Below are positions 40,911-49,346 of a DNA stretch of 52,855 bases, piece by piece. The notes beneath the pieces are model-generated. The model was given only the letters and a program-made list of their open reading frames with translations. It did no database searches and was not told the origin of the DNA. Source of the DNA: Treponema sp. (GTDB lineage Bacteria > Spirochaetota > Spirochaetia > Treponematales > Treponemataceae); assembly GCA_017962415.1 (NCBI GenBank), contig JAGCVK010000053.1, forward strand, positions 1 through 52,855, written 5' to 3'. Position 1 is the first letter of the stretch. The number at the start of each line of letters is the position of its first letter. The translations under genes were made by a program, and so were the position numbers.

Positions 40911-42603
40911 CAATCGGCTCCAGTTCTTCTATGTAGAAAATTGATTTTTTTAAAATCACGCTTGCTTCATTGACTTTATCGCGCCAAACTCTATTTTGAT
41001 GACCTTTTATTGAATTGAGATTCTGAAGTCCTTCATGAAATCCGTCTTGTTCTTCATCAAAAATTATACGAATAATATGATCCATCATTTTAGCGCCTTT
41101 TACAAATTTCTTTACGGAATCTTTAATTTCCGATTCAGTTGTGGCCATCATAGAATCAATTTGATTTTGCACCTGGAACGAACGAATTCTGTTTGTAGCA
41201 AATTCTTCAAACATAGAACCAAATTCACCTTCAGGCGCAAGCCGCTCTTCGAGTTCACGAATTTGAGTCATTGACTGAACAAATAGATTCAAACCTTCAG
41301 AATATTCAATGCGGCTTTCATTGCGATAAAAGATTCCTTCCATCATAAGTTCATTAAAAGGATTTACCATAGAATCATATCTGTTTTCACAAAGCCAGCT
41401 TAAAAAACCGCCGGTAAGTTCGCACGAAAAAGGAACGCGAGTCCAAAGCGCTGTCCACGGTTTATTTTTCATCATTGGAAATTCATTCAGCTGAAAATCA
41501 TTTTTGAGATAATTTTCAAGCATTTTTTTCTTGCGCTCGCGAATCCAGTCATTCCAGCGAACATCTATAATTTTTCGCCAATGACTTCTAAAATTCGGGA
41601 ACCAGCCTTCTGCACCTTCAGGATTTCCAGGAAGCCAATCATAATCGGCATTTATGATTTTTCCAACTTTGCAAATTGGAACCGCAGAAATAAACATTTG
41701 AATTGAAGCAATACATTGATTTGCTTTTGCAATGAATTCCTTTACAGCACGTTCAATGTCTTTTTCGAGAGCATTCTTTTGAAAATCTTTTTTTTGTGAA
41801 AAAAGAAGCATTGCTTCAAGCACTTCACTTTGAACAGGATTTATATTCGTAAAAACAGCAGCAAAAACATTAAAATCATTTACTGCAAGCCGATACGGAC
41901 AAGTAAAAACGCTGCCAGCAATGTTTGTAAACTGGCTCATAAAATGAAAATATGGAAGTCTTGTAAACTGTCTAAGCCAATTCAACGAACTTACTGCATA
42001 ATAAAGCGAACCTTTTGCCTTTCCGTCAATTGATTTTAAAATATCATCAAGTTTCTTCAAAAGTTTATTGCGAACTTCGTTTGTTGGTTCAGTTTCAAAA
42101 CTGAGAGAAAAAGGATCGGCTTCTGCATTGATTTTGGCGGCAAGCTCGGGTGTTACAAACGAACTCAAAAATACATAAAAATCACCAGGATTATCTTCTA
42201 TAAAATTAAAATATGGTTTGAAAAAATCGGCAGCATTTTTTAAAGAACGCAAATGCTCATAAAACACAGAATCTAAAACGCCATTTTTATGATTTACAAT
42301 TCCAGGATGCTCGCGTGTAAGTCGCCGCGCCATAGAAGCAAGCACGTCTTCATTATAAATTTTTTCGGAATCTTTTTTTTCTATAAAACCACGAAGCCAC
42401 AAAAAAAATCTATAAAATACAGATTCATCTTTAAAACGCAAATGCAGAGTTACATTGGTTTCAGGCAGCTGATTTTCAGTTTCTATAAGCTGAACAATTG
42501 CTCCCGAAGACTGATTTATTTTTTCAAGCATCTCGTTGCGTTCAAAAGAATCCATTCCGGCAACAAGTTTATCGAACGCAGATTTATTATCATCTTGTGG
42601 CAT
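40891..42603 (-). CDS. DUF5312-like spirochaetal protein
   Basis: A 570-residue protein without catalytic motifs that I can recognise. It is largely helical, with features such as FYRFFLWLRGFIEKKDSEKIYNED, FDEEQDGFHEGLQNLNSIKGHQNRVW and a SFEL-type repeat pattern; no signal peptide or membrane segment is evident. It resembles the spirochaete-specific DUF5312 proteins, based on memory of the family rather than a search. Start ATG 42603 is preceded by A-rich sequence without a clear Shine-Dalgarno. Its 3' end overlaps the laccase-domain gene. Confidence 0.6.
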   Translation of the reverse strand: MPQDDNKSAFDKLVAGMDSFERNEMLEKINQSSGAIVQLIETENQLPETNVTLHLRFKDESVFYRFFLWLRGFIEKKDSEKIYNEDVLASMARRLTREHPGIVNHKNGVLDSVFYEHLRSLKNAADFFKPYFNFIEDNPGDFYVFLSSFVTPELAAKINAEADPFSLSFETEPTNEVRNKLLKKLDDILKSIDGKAKGSLYYAVSSLNWLRQFTRLPYFHFMSQFTNIAGSVFTCPYRLAVNDFNVFAAVFTNINPVQSEVLEAMLLFSQKKDFQKNALEKDIERAVKEFIAKANQCIASIQMFISAVPICKVGKIINADYDWLPGNPEGAEGWFPNFRSHWRKIIDVRWNDWIRERKKKMLENYLKNDFQLNEFPMMKNKPWTALWTRVPFSCELTGGFLSWLCENRYDSMVNPFNELMMEGIFYRNESRIEYSEGLNLFVQSMTQIRELEERLAPEGEFGSMFEEFATNRIRSFQVQNQIDSMMATTESEIKDSVKKFVKGAKMMDHIIRIIFDEEQDGFHEGLQNLNSIKGHQNRVWRDKVNEASVILKKSIFYIEELEPIDAATDR

Positions 42604-42646
42604 ATTCTAATTATGTACTGAAAAATCCTATTCTTCAAGAGCATTA

Positions 42647-42740
42647 AGCAAAGAATGGCGTAAACGCCAATCTTTGCTTTACGCATTTTTGCTTTCGCAA
42701 AAAGTGCTCACACTTTTTTATGGCGTAAACGCTAATCTTT
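42647..42740. repeat. Hairpin and direct-repeat region, copy 2 of the uraA-leader repeat
   Basis: A perfect palindrome (AGCAAAGA..TCTTTGCT, 42647-42678) encloses TGGCGT..ACGCCA. The 22-nt unit starting ATGGCGTAAACGC occurs at 42655-42676 and 42720-42741 with one mismatch, and the ACGCATTTTTGC..GCAAAAAGTGC stem between them matches 20214-20266. No gene is visible in 42604-42789. Confidence 0.6.
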
Positions 42741-42744
42741 GATT

Positions 42745-42777
42745 AAAAAAAATAAAGACCCGCAAACGCGAGTCTTT
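42745..42777 (-). terminator. Terminator after tRNA-Glu
   Basis: Minus strand: AAAGACTCGC, loop GTTT, GCGGGTCTTT, then T-rich. It ends the tRNA transcript. Confidence 0.8.
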
Positions 42778-42789
42778 TCTAAACTTATA

Positions 42790-42862
42790 CGGTTCCTGCG
42801 GGAATCGAACCCGCCTTTCAGCCTTGAGAGGGCCGCGAACTAAACCGATATTCGAAGGAACC
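42790..42862 (-). tRNA. tRNA-Glu (anticodon CTC)
   Basis: Minus-strand cloverleaf: acceptor GGTTCCT/AGGAACC with discriminator G, D stem GAAT/GTTC, anticodon stem CGGCC/GGCTG around loop CTCTCAA (anticodon CTC, reads GAG), and T stem GCGGG/CCCGC with loop TTCGATT. CCA is not encoded. It follows tRNA-Gln on the same strand; a terminator-like hairpin lies between them. Confidence 0.93.
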
Positions 42863-42865
42863 ATA

Positions 42866-42896
42866 AAAAAAGCTGAACCATCTCTGATTCAGCTTG
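42866..42896 (-). terminator. Terminator-like hairpin between the two tRNA genes
   Basis: Minus strand: AAGCTGA, a 12-nt loop, TCAGCTT and then T residues. It would separate tRNA-Gln from tRNA-Glu, or serve as an RNA processing point in a common transcript. Confidence 0.65.
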
Positions 42897-42898
42897 AG

Positions 42899-42969
42899 TT
42901 CCCCAAGGAGGATTCGAACCCCCACAGTCAGAACCAGAATCTGAAGTGCTACCATTACACAATCGGGGA
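42899..42969 (-). tRNA. tRNA-Gln (anticodon CTG)
   Basis: Minus-strand cloverleaf: acceptor TCCCCGA/TTGGGGA with discriminator A, anticodon stem TCAGA/TCTGA around loop TTCTGGT (anticodon CTG, reads CAG), and T stem GGGGG/CCTCC with loop TTCGAAT. CCA is not encoded. The promoter at 42983-43011 lies just upstream. Confidence 0.93.
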
Positions 42970-42975
42970 ATAAGT

Positions 42976-43001
42976 GAGTATTAATATATAGATTAATACT
43001 C
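42976..43001. promoter_or_regulatory. Perfect palindrome over the tRNA promoter
   Basis: GAGTATTAAT, 6-nt loop ATATAG, ATTAATACTC: a perfect 10-bp inverted repeat covering the -10 box and part of the spacer. It could be an operator; being also downstream of the CBM48 gene it might alternatively act as an AT-rich transcript end signal. Confidence 0.5.
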
Positions 43002-43011
43002 AGAATGTCAA
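42983..43011 (-). promoter_or_regulatory. Promoter of the tRNA-Gln/tRNA-Glu genes
   Basis: Minus strand: TTGACA, 17-nt spacer, TATATT. The -10 ends 13 nt before the first tRNA base. Confidence 0.8.
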
Positions 43012-43029
43012 TAGGCTCCTATTCGATTT

Positions 43030-43434
43030 TTAGTATTTTTTTGTCTTTTTTACAGGCTTTTTATCCTGCGCTTTTGTTACAGCTTTTGAAGTTGGCTTTT
43101 TCGCAACTTTTGGAGCTTTAGGAACAGTTGTATCAACAACAGAATTATCGTCGCTTGCAAACTCCGAGCGTACATATTTATCTGCTTTCCAGTCATTAAT
43201 CCACAAATTGCCGTCAATACAATAGCGGAACTGATATTCTTTATTCGTATCAAGCTGCTTTTTTACAGAAAAAGAACCGTCTGGCTCTTTTTTCATTGGA
43301 ATCGAAGTAGAATCCCAACTATTAAAATCACCGGCAAGAAAAATTCTCTCTGCTCCTTCTGCAGCCTGAGGATTTACTGTAAATACAACTGTGCACTTTT
43401 TTCCATCGCTGGAAAATGTTTTTTTTAGTGACAT
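43030..43434 (-). CDS. CBM48-domain glycogen-binding protein
   Basis: A 134-residue cytoplasmic protein with one carbohydrate-binding module of the isoamylase N-terminal (CBM48/E-set) type: RIFLAGDFNSWD, PMKKEPDGSF and KEYQFRYCIDGNLWIND. The last ~25 residues are a lysine-rich tail (AKKPTSKAVTKAQDKKPVKK). The module binds alpha-glucans such as glycogen; no catalytic domain is attached, so it may be an adaptor. Start ATG 43434 follows AAAGGAG. It is divergent from the VTC polyphosphate polymerase gene, hinting at a storage-compound locus. Confidence 0.85.
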   Translation of the reverse strand: MSLKKTFSSDGKKCTVVFTVNPQAAEGAERIFLAGDFNSWDSTSIPMKKEPDGSFSVKKQLDTNKEYQFRYCIDGNLWINDWKADKYVRSEFASDDNSVVDTTVPKAPKVAKKPTSKAVTKAQDKKPVKKTKKY

Positions 43435-43563
43435 AAAAAATCTCCTTTATATTCGGTACATTTTGTACTTATTTTCGTATATTAAATAATTTTAATCTCA
43501 TATCCCAAGAAAAGCAAGAAAACTTTATTTTCAAAAAAATATTTTTATTTTTGATTTTTTTTA

Positions 43564-43591
43564 TTGCCTTATGAAAAATGTGTGTTATAAT
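43564..43591 (+). promoter_or_regulatory. Promoter of the polyphosphate polymerase operon
   Basis: TTGCCT, 16-nt spacer, TATAAT. It overlaps an upstream in-frame ATG (43571), which argues for the downstream start at 43631. Confidence 0.6.
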
Positions 43592-43630
43592 TTAATAAAA
43601 GTAATTTCATATAGGACTAAAAGTATAAAT

Positions 43631-44362
43631 ATGGCAATTGAAGTTTTTAATCGAATGGAAATTAAATATCTTCTAACCGACGAAGATAAAGATGCATTGC
43701 TTGCAATCATTGGGAATTATATGGACAGCGATCCATATAATATTGGCGGAAAACCATATTCGATAAGCAACATTTATCTTGATACAACATCAGATGAGCT
43801 TATCAGAAAATCATTGGAAAAACCCGAATTCAAAGAAAAAATCAGGCTGCGAAGCTATGGTACCGTCCCTTTGAATTCTACAGTTTTTCTTGAAAGTAAA
43901 AAAAAGTATGACAGCACCGTAAATAAACGGCGTACTAATCTAAAACTCTGTGATGCCTACAAGTATTTTGAAACTGGAATCGTTCCAGAAAATCCTGAAA
44001 TCAAAATGAATCATCAAGTAATGAAAGAAATTGACTATGTAATGAATTTTTACAAGCTCCAGCCGAGAGTTTTCATTTCTTACGACAGACTAGCTTTTTT
44101 TGAAAAAAATAATTCTGATTTCAGACTTACAATCGACAAAAATATCCAGACCAGACGAGAAGATTTGCGGCTTGACTCTCCTGCTTATGGAACTCAGCTT
44201 TTAAAGCCTGGACAATGGCTTATGGAAGCAAAAGCGTTTAAAGCGTTTCCACTCTGGTTTGTTCGATTTTTATCAAATCACAAGATATTTAGTACGTCGT
44301 TCTCTAAGTACGGCGCTGAATATAAATTATATCTTAAAAAGAAGGACGGTAAAGAATCGTGA
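43631..44362 (+). CDS. VTC-domain polyphosphate polymerase
   Basis: A 243-residue VTC-type enzyme, the tunnel fold that polymerises polyphosphate from nucleoside triphosphate. The family entry FNRMEIKYLLT, followed by YSISNIYLDTTSDELIRKSLEKPEFKEKIRLRSYG, VFLESKKKYDSTVNKRR and WLMEAKAFKAFPLWFVRFLS, carries the basic and acidic tunnel residues. Start ATG 43631 is chosen: the promoter -10 overlaps the next upstream ATG and the family starts here. It overlaps the next gene by 4 nt (GTGA). Its partner, a DUF4956 membrane protein, and nearby CBM proteins form a typical bacterial VTC neighbourhood. Confidence 0.88.
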   Translation: MAIEVFNRMEIKYLLTDEDKDALLAIIGNYMDSDPYNIGGKPYSISNIYLDTTSDELIRKSLEKPEFKEKIRLRSYGTVPLNSTVFLESKKKYDSTVNKRRTNLKLCDAYKYFETGIVPENPEIKMNHQVMKEIDYVMNFYKLQPRVFISYDRLAFFEKNNSDFRLTIDKNIQTRREDLRLDSPAYGTQLLKPGQWLMEAKAFKAFPLWFVRFLSNHKIFSTSFSKYGAEYKLYLKKKDGKES

Positions 44363-45030
44363 ATTTATTAAAAAACTTTATTGCAACTGCTGAAGATTTG
44401 AACATTTTGTTCAATATGTGTCTGGGGCTTATAGCCGGTATTATTATTGCGGGTGGCTACATACTCGCAGACAAGGATCGGAAGTTTTCCAAAAACTTTG
44501 TAATTACAATACTTGTTTTACCGGTGATAATGACAATCGTCATACCTTTTATTACCAGCGATCTTAAGAAAACGTTGTCGCTGGCTGGTGTGTTCGCTCT
44601 TGTTCGTTTCCGAAGTATTCCAGGCGATTCAAAAGACATTTTATATGTCTTCTTTTCAATTGCTTCGGGCTTGATTATAGGATTAAATAGTTATTTTCTG
44701 GGCTTTTTGCTTGTTATTGTTGTTTCAGTTATGTTTATTCTTGTTAACCGTTATTGGAATTCAGCTGATAAACAGATTCTTAAAATCACAATTCCAGAAG
44801 ATATGAATTACAAAGATGTTTTTAATGATATTTTCGAAAAATATCTTGTGAGCCACAGCGTAAAAGAAGTAAAAACTTCAAATATGGGAAGCCTTTTTAC
44901 AATTTCATATTGGGTTCAGCCAAAAAAGAATATGTACGCAAAAGAACTCATTGATGAGCTTCGTACCAGAAACGGAAATCTGAACATCATTTTGGAAAAC
45001 CCAGATGATTTAATGAAGGCGTGCCTGTAA
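44359..45030 (+). CDS. DUF4956 membrane protein
   Basis: A 223-residue inner-membrane protein with about four helices in the first ~120 residues (NMCLGLIAGIIIAGGYIL, NFVITILVLPVIMTIVIPFI, DILYVFFSIASGLIIGLN, FLGFLLVIVVSVMFILV) and a cytoplasmic ferredoxin-like tail (KQILKITIPEDMNYKDVFNDIFEKYL). DUF4956 genes pair with VTC-domain genes; the protein is thought to help sense or export the polymer, but the function is not proven. Starts with GTG at 44359, overlapping the stop codon of the polymerase gene, so translation is coupled. Confidence 0.87.
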   Translation: MNLLKNFIATAEDLNILFNMCLGLIAGIIIAGGYILADKDRKFSKNFVITILVLPVIMTIVIPFITSDLKKTLSLAGVFALVRFRSIPGDSKDILYVFFSIASGLIIGLNSYFLGFLLVIVVSVMFILVNRYWNSADKQILKITIPEDMNYKDVFNDIFEKYLVSHSVKEVKTSNMGSLFTISYWVQPKKNMYAKELIDELRTRNGNLNIILENPDDLMKACL

Positions 45031-45071
45031 AAGTTTTATAAACTGCTAATTTTATTATCAACTTGTAATCA

Positions 45072-45113
45072 GGTGATTTCATAAGCCGAAAAACTTATGA
45101 AATCACCCTTTTT
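45072..45113. terminator. Strong bidirectional terminator
   Basis: A perfect 14-bp stem (GGTGATTTCATAAG / CTTATGAAATCACC) with an 8-nt loop, followed by T-rich sequence on the plus strand. It separates the polyphosphate operon from the convergent outer-membrane gene. Confidence 0.9.
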
Positions 45114-45137
45114 TCTTTTTTTTGAAGAATTTGATTT

Positions 45138-46490
45138 TTAGAATTTTGTTTTATATTTGTAAGTATAAGAAATTGGAATACTGATTCCAGAAAGTCCGTC
45201 AAATCGAGCCTTATTCATATCTAATCTAACGCCGGCAGAAATTTTTCCAAGCGAAGAAGGTAAATCATAAGATAATTTTGGATACAAAGAAAGCCAGGTT
45301 TGCGAATAATCGTTCCACATTGAGCAAAGCTTAAATCTACAGTCAAAATTCAAAGATTTTGTAATATCATAAGAAAGCCGGAACTGCGCATAAAAAGGAA
45401 TTGCATTGTGATTACAATCGTCTGTGCGTTTTGCAACGCCGTCTTCGTATTTTATGCTTGTTTGCCCGCGAATAATGGTTTTTGTAACAGTTTTTATGAG
45501 ATTATCATTATCATCATAATATTTTATATTACCAATATATTGATTTGTAAGACCGCTTATAAAATCTGCATAAAGGCCAAGTCCAAGCTTTTTAAAATCA
45601 TAACCGGTAGAAACGCCAAGCGCATATTTTGTTTTCTGCTTTTTAAAATCATAACCGCCGTTTTTTTCTACCCGATATTCAGGAAGATAATCTGATGTTG
45701 TAAAATTGTAGTAAAAACCAAGATTCAAAGTAAAATTTGGAATACTTTTAAGTCCCGCAAAAGCGCCAAGTTTTTTTGAATCGCTTATCATATTATGCGC
45801 AACAAAACCAAAATCAAAACAATCAGTTTTTCCGGCATTAAAACCAAAATCAAGAGAATAATCAAAAATCTCTTTATCACCATAAAACATTGCGCCACCG
45901 GCAAGCAAAAGATAACTTTGATTATTTTTGCCAAAATTAAAGTTCAAAGCTGAACCTGCGCCAAAACCATTGCAAAAAAGAGCAACGTCGTTGTTGCCGG
46001 CATATTCTTTGTAGCCAAGAGAATCAGTTAAAATACGCGCGTACTTTGTTGTATCATCAGCAGCAGCAAGATAACCAGACGAAATTGCAAACTGCTTTGA
46101 ATAATTGTTTCCGGCAATAACGCTAAAATGCTTTCCTGGAGTTAGTTGAATAAATCCGTTTGGCACAAAAACAAGGCTTGGAATTTCCTGAGCGCCAGAT
46201 GATTTATTATATGCGATTTCAAGCGTAAAGCGGGAAGTTACAAGCGAGCTTTCAAAATCAAGTTGAAAACGATCGCCAACTGCAAAAATGTCAGTTTCAA
46301 CAGTTTCATCAGAAGCGATTTTTTCTTTTAAATGCGAATATAAATCAAAATCGCCAAGCTCATCGCTGTCGCCGCCAAAAGTATTTTTGATAGAAAGTTT
46401 CTTTTTTTCTGCAAAAATCGAAACAGAACAAAAAATCAAAAATAAACAAATTAAGTTTTTTTTAACTATTCTTTTTGAAATAATTTTCAT
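45138..46490 (-). CDS. Outer-membrane beta-barrel protein of unknown function
   Basis: A 450-residue protein with a signal peptide (CLFLIFCSVSIFAEKK). The mature chain is rich in alternating amphipathic strands (YSLDFGFNAGKTDCFDFGFVAHNM, TLNLGFYYNFTTSDYLPEYR, FDCRFKLCSMWNDYSQTWLSLYPKLSYDL) and ends in aromatic F (YTYKYKTKF), as in BAM-inserted barrels. A porin-like or surface-exposed role is inferred. Start ATG 46490 shares one base with the stop of the upstream lipoprotein gene (TAATG), so the two are in one operon. Facing the polyphosphate operon across a terminator. Confidence 0.75.
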   Translation of the reverse strand: MKIISKRIVKKNLICLFLIFCSVSIFAEKKKLSIKNTFGGDSDELGDFDLYSHLKEKIASDETVETDIFAVGDRFQLDFESSLVTSRFTLEIAYNKSSGAQEIPSLVFVPNGFIQLTPGKHFSVIAGNNYSKQFAISSGYLAAADDTTKYARILTDSLGYKEYAGNNDVALFCNGFGAGSALNFNFGKNNQSYLLLAGGAMFYGDKEIFDYSLDFGFNAGKTDCFDFGFVAHNMISDSKKLGAFAGLKSIPNFTLNLGFYYNFTTSDYLPEYRVEKNGGYDFKKQKTKYALGVSTGYDFKKLGLGLYADFISGLTNQYIGNIKYYDDNDNLIKTVTKTIIRGQTSIKYEDGVAKRTDDCNHNAIPFYAQFRLSYDITKSLNFDCRFKLCSMWNDYSQTWLSLYPKLSYDLPSSLGKISAGVRLDMNKARFDGLSGISIPISYTYKYKTKF

Positions 46491-47017
46491 TATTGCACAC
46501 TCCTTGCTGCCGGTTCTAAAAGTTCACCAAAAGAGCAGTTGCCGGAAATAGAAACAGAAACTTCTCCGTCTCCAGAAACTACAAAATTAGTACAATCAAC
46601 ATTTTGAATCAAAATTTCAATTTCATGTTCTTTTGAAGAAATAATTCTTATTCCGCCCTTTTCTTTTTTTCCACTAAGAATAATGGTCAAATCATCAGAA
46701 ATAGAGGAAGCATTAATTGATAAATCTGAAGTTTGCGAACTATCGCGCAATTTTGAATACGATACATTCGCATTAAAAAAATCGCCATTTTCGATTCCAG
46801 ATTTTACTTTGCCATTTTCAATAATTTCAAGCTCAGTATCGGTAAAATTTAACTGCAGAACATTTGCGCTGCTTTTTGATTTTTTTGTTGAAATTTTAAC
46901 TTCGGATTTCTGCACAAGTTCTTCTTGCGGCGCTTCTAAAACACAACCAACAAAAAGAAAAACTGAAAAACAAAACGATATTAGAATTGCAAAAACTTTT
47001 TTCTTATTTTTTTTCAT
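46490..47017 (-). CDS. Lipoprotein with a beta-helix-like domain
   Basis: A 175-residue lipoprotein: signal with lipobox FVGC (FCFSVFLFVGCVLE). The mature part has short beta strands (LNFTDTELEIIENGKVKSGIENGDFFNANVSYSKLR, GGIRIISSKEHEIEILIQNV, GDGEVSVSISGNC) that recall the carbohydrate-binding DUF4353-like repeats of its neighbour. No catalytic residues. The 3' end overlaps the barrel gene by one base and the 5' end overlaps the next gene by 14 nt, so the three genes form one operon. Confidence 0.65.
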   Translation of the reverse strand: MKKNKKKVFAILISFCFSVFLFVGCVLEAPQEELVQKSEVKISTKKSKSSANVLQLNFTDTELEIIENGKVKSGIENGDFFNANVSYSKLRDSSQTSDLSINASSISDDLTIILSGKKEKGGIRIISSKEHEIEILIQNVDCTNFVVSGDGEVSVSISGNCSFGELLEPAARSVQ

Positions 47018-47789
47018 CGTTATTAATTTCCCCTCCAGTTATAAAAATCCCGTATTTTTTATCAGACTTTTTATCTTCTTCTTTTATAGCGTCAACTTTT
47101 AAATCTTTATTGTTGTCATTAAAATAGAAAGTTCCAGATGATATTTCTATAGATTCATCGGCTTTTATGCCGTTTTTGGAATTTAGAAAATATGCAGAAA
47201 ATGTTTTATCATTTTTAACTTTGAAAGACTTACAATTTATTGCAGAACCGTCTTTCGTCCCTTCAAAATAAAAATTTCCAGAGCCTTTTATTTCTAAATC
47301 TTTAGCCTTTACTCCGTGGCAAACAGCGCCTTTTACATACAAATCGCCTTTTCCACCAATTTCCAAATCCTTTCCTTGCAATGCTGCAACTTTTTCTTTT
47401 GATTCGCCATTTGAAATAATATAATTCACAGTTTTTTCTTGTATTTTTAATTCGCATTTAGCTTCAAAACTAATCGCACAATCTTGCTGATTATTTTCAA
47501 TGTAAGCATTGTTTAATACAATCATGCCTTCTTTTGCTACAACAATTTTGCCTATAAGCTTTCCAGAAATAGAATACTCAATTTCATCATCAACTGGAAT
47601 GATTGTTATTACATTTTTTTCGCGTTTTACAGATTCGTCAGTAATAATTTTACCATTTGCACGAATTTCCAGTTCGTTTTGATATTTTTCGCGGGCGGAT
47701 TTTTCATCAATTTTGATTTTTAGATTCTGCGCAAAAACGCTACAAATACAAAAAATAGAAAACGACAAGAATAATAAAACTTTTTTCAT
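47004..47789 (-). CDS. Exported DUF4353-like carbohydrate-binding-type protein
   Basis: A 261-residue exported protein (signal VLLFLSFSIFCICSVFAQ). The mature chain is a right-handed beta-helix-like run of repeats (VLNNAYIENNQQDCAISFEA, LQGKDLEIGGKGDLYVKG, VKAKDLEIKGSGNFYFEG, NGIKADESIEISSGTFYFND) as in DUF4353 carbohydrate-binding-type proteins, which often neighbour VTC and CotH genes. Carbohydrate binding is inferred by family. Start ATG 47789 follows GGAGG. It leads a three-gene minus-strand operon with the lipoprotein and the outer-membrane barrel. Confidence 0.75.
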   Translation of the reverse strand: MKKVLLFLSFSIFCICSVFAQNLKIKIDEKSAREKYQNELEIRANGKIITDESVKREKNVITIIPVDDEIEYSISGKLIGKIVVAKEGMIVLNNAYIENNQQDCAISFEAKCELKIQEKTVNYIISNGESKEKVAALQGKDLEIGGKGDLYVKGAVCHGVKAKDLEIKGSGNFYFEGTKDGSAINCKSFKVKNDKTFSAYFLNSKNGIKADESIEISSGTFYFNDNNKDLKVDAIKEEDKKSDKKYGIFITGGEINNDEKK

Positions 47790-47885
47790 AAAACCTCCAG
47801 ACTTTATTATTACTTTAATTTTAAGTCATAAATTCGCAGAAGTCTATAAAAGTTTTAATTAAAATAAAAAAATCTGGAGTTAAAT

Positions 47886-49346
47886 TTATCGGTTCATTTG
47901 AAAAATACGGCTTAAAAGCAAATCACTAGCAGAAACAAAAATATTTGATTTTTTGGCATTTCTGTCGGCTACAAGCGGTATTTCATCTAAAACATAATCT
48001 CCCAAAGAAATTATTATATTACCGTAAGGCTTTCCTTGTTCTACACTTCCCCAGCAAAAATCCGGAAGTTTTACCTGGACTTTTACCGATTCAAGATTTT
48101 CGCTCAAAGAGTTGCCATTTATATACGGAACAGTTATAGCGTGCGCAGAAAAGGCTGGAACAAGGCGAATCATCTTACAATCAGAATTAAAACTGCGAAC
48201 AAGATAAGAATGAACTTTTAAATCCAAAGGATAATCTGCAAAATTGCTAAAAGCCCATTCCATAAGTTCAGTTCCGTCATGAACACGGCCAGCTTGACCT
48301 TCGCGGGTATTTTTTCCAGGCCCGCCCATTGTTACAGAAAGAAAACGAGTTTCACCGCGCACAGCCGTAAGAGCAAGATTGTAACCACTTTCATCAATAA
48401 AGCCGGTTTTTAAACCGTCGCAGCCAGAAAGTTTTGCCAAAAGAGGATTTGTGTTTTCCTGAGTAATAGGCATTGTGATTTTTGCAGGAAATCCTTGAGA
48501 AAAATCCTGCGCGGCAATTTTATCACCAGGAGCCAGATTGTGCGCCTTTGGGTAAGTAAAATCAAGAACACTATGAAAGCGGCGCAAAGAATCTGGATGA
48601 CGGCGAATATAAATAGTTGCGAATTCGGCCATTTCGCGAGGAGTTGTCTGATTTTGCTCGCTGTAGCCAGAACTTTCTACAAAATGAGTGTGCGAAAGCC
48701 CAAGATCTTGAGCAACAAGATTCATTTGTTCAACAAACGCTTCCATAGAGCCGCTTACAGTATAAGCAAGCGCGTAAGCTGCATCATTTCCAGAACAAAT
48801 TGAAAGGCCAAGCAAAAGTTCTTCCATTGTAACTTGATGATCTTTTCCAAGAAACATAAGAGAACTGTGTGGCGGCATATTGCAAGCCCAACTTTCAGGC
48901 GGAAGAGGAATTTTTTGATCATAAGAAAAGCGGCCGGCGGCAATTTCTTCTTCTACAACATACATAGCAAACAGCTTTGTCATAGAAGCCGGTGGAATTA
49001 CCTTGTCGGCATTTTTTTGATACAAAACACAGCCAGTTGAAGTATCAACCACAATTGCAGCTTTTGCCCAAACATCTAAATCAGGCTCGTTAATTTGGTA
49101 AGGAAGATTTTTTAAAACCTGATAGCGCAACGGATAATTTGAAAGCAAAAGATTAGAAAGTTCAAAAACCTGCTCAGAAGAAAGTTCAGTTACATTTTGC
49201 GTTTTTTTGAAAGAAAGCGCTCGCAAAAAAGTAAAACCGGCAAAAATAAAAATTAGTGCCGCTCCTGCAAGAATCAAAATCTTTCTAAGTGGAATTTTTG
49301 GACTATTATTTTCTGTTTTTTTTGATTTAGTTGATTTATTTAACAT
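47886..49346 (-). CDS. dacA: D-alanyl-D-alanine carboxypeptidase (S11 family)
   Basis: A 486-residue penicillin-binding protein 5-like enzyme that trims the terminal D-Ala from peptidoglycan pentapeptides. A membrane helix (KILILAGAALIFIFAGFTFL) anchors the N-terminus. The three catalytic boxes are SMTK (Ser121), SGN (185-187) and KTG (313-315). The C-terminal beta domain is present. Family start matches ATG 49346. Its start overlaps the aroC stop by 11 nt, so it is read from the aroC transcript, an unusual pairing of aromatic biosynthesis with cell-wall trimming. Confidence 0.93.
   Translation of the reverse strand: MLNKSTKSKKTENNSPKIPLRKILILAGAALIFIFAGFTFLRALSFKKTQNVTELSSEQVFELSNLLLSNYPLRYQVLKNLPYQINEPDLDVWAKAAIVVDTSTGCVLYQKNADKVIPPASMTKLFAMYVVEEEIAAGRFSYDQKIPLPPESWACNMPPHSSLMFLGKDHQVTMEELLLGLSICSGNDAAYALAYTVSGSMEAFVEQMNLVAQDLGLSHTHFVESSGYSEQNQTTPREMAEFATIYIRRHPDSLRRFHSVLDFTYPKAHNLAPGDKIAAQDFSQGFPAKITMPITQENTNPLLAKLSGCDGLKTGFIDESGYNLALTAVRGETRFLSVTMGGPGKNTREGQAGRVHDGTELMEWAFSNFADYPLDLKVHSYLVRSFNSDCKMIRLVPAFSAHAITVPYINGNSLSENLESVKVQVKLPDFCWGSVEQGKPYGNIIISLGDYVLDEIPLVADRNAKKSNIFVSASDLLLSRIFQMNR

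Noticed and set aside
43571..43630. Earlier start for the VTC polymerase
   Set aside because: The upstream ATG overlaps the promoter -10 region and adds residues outside the family.
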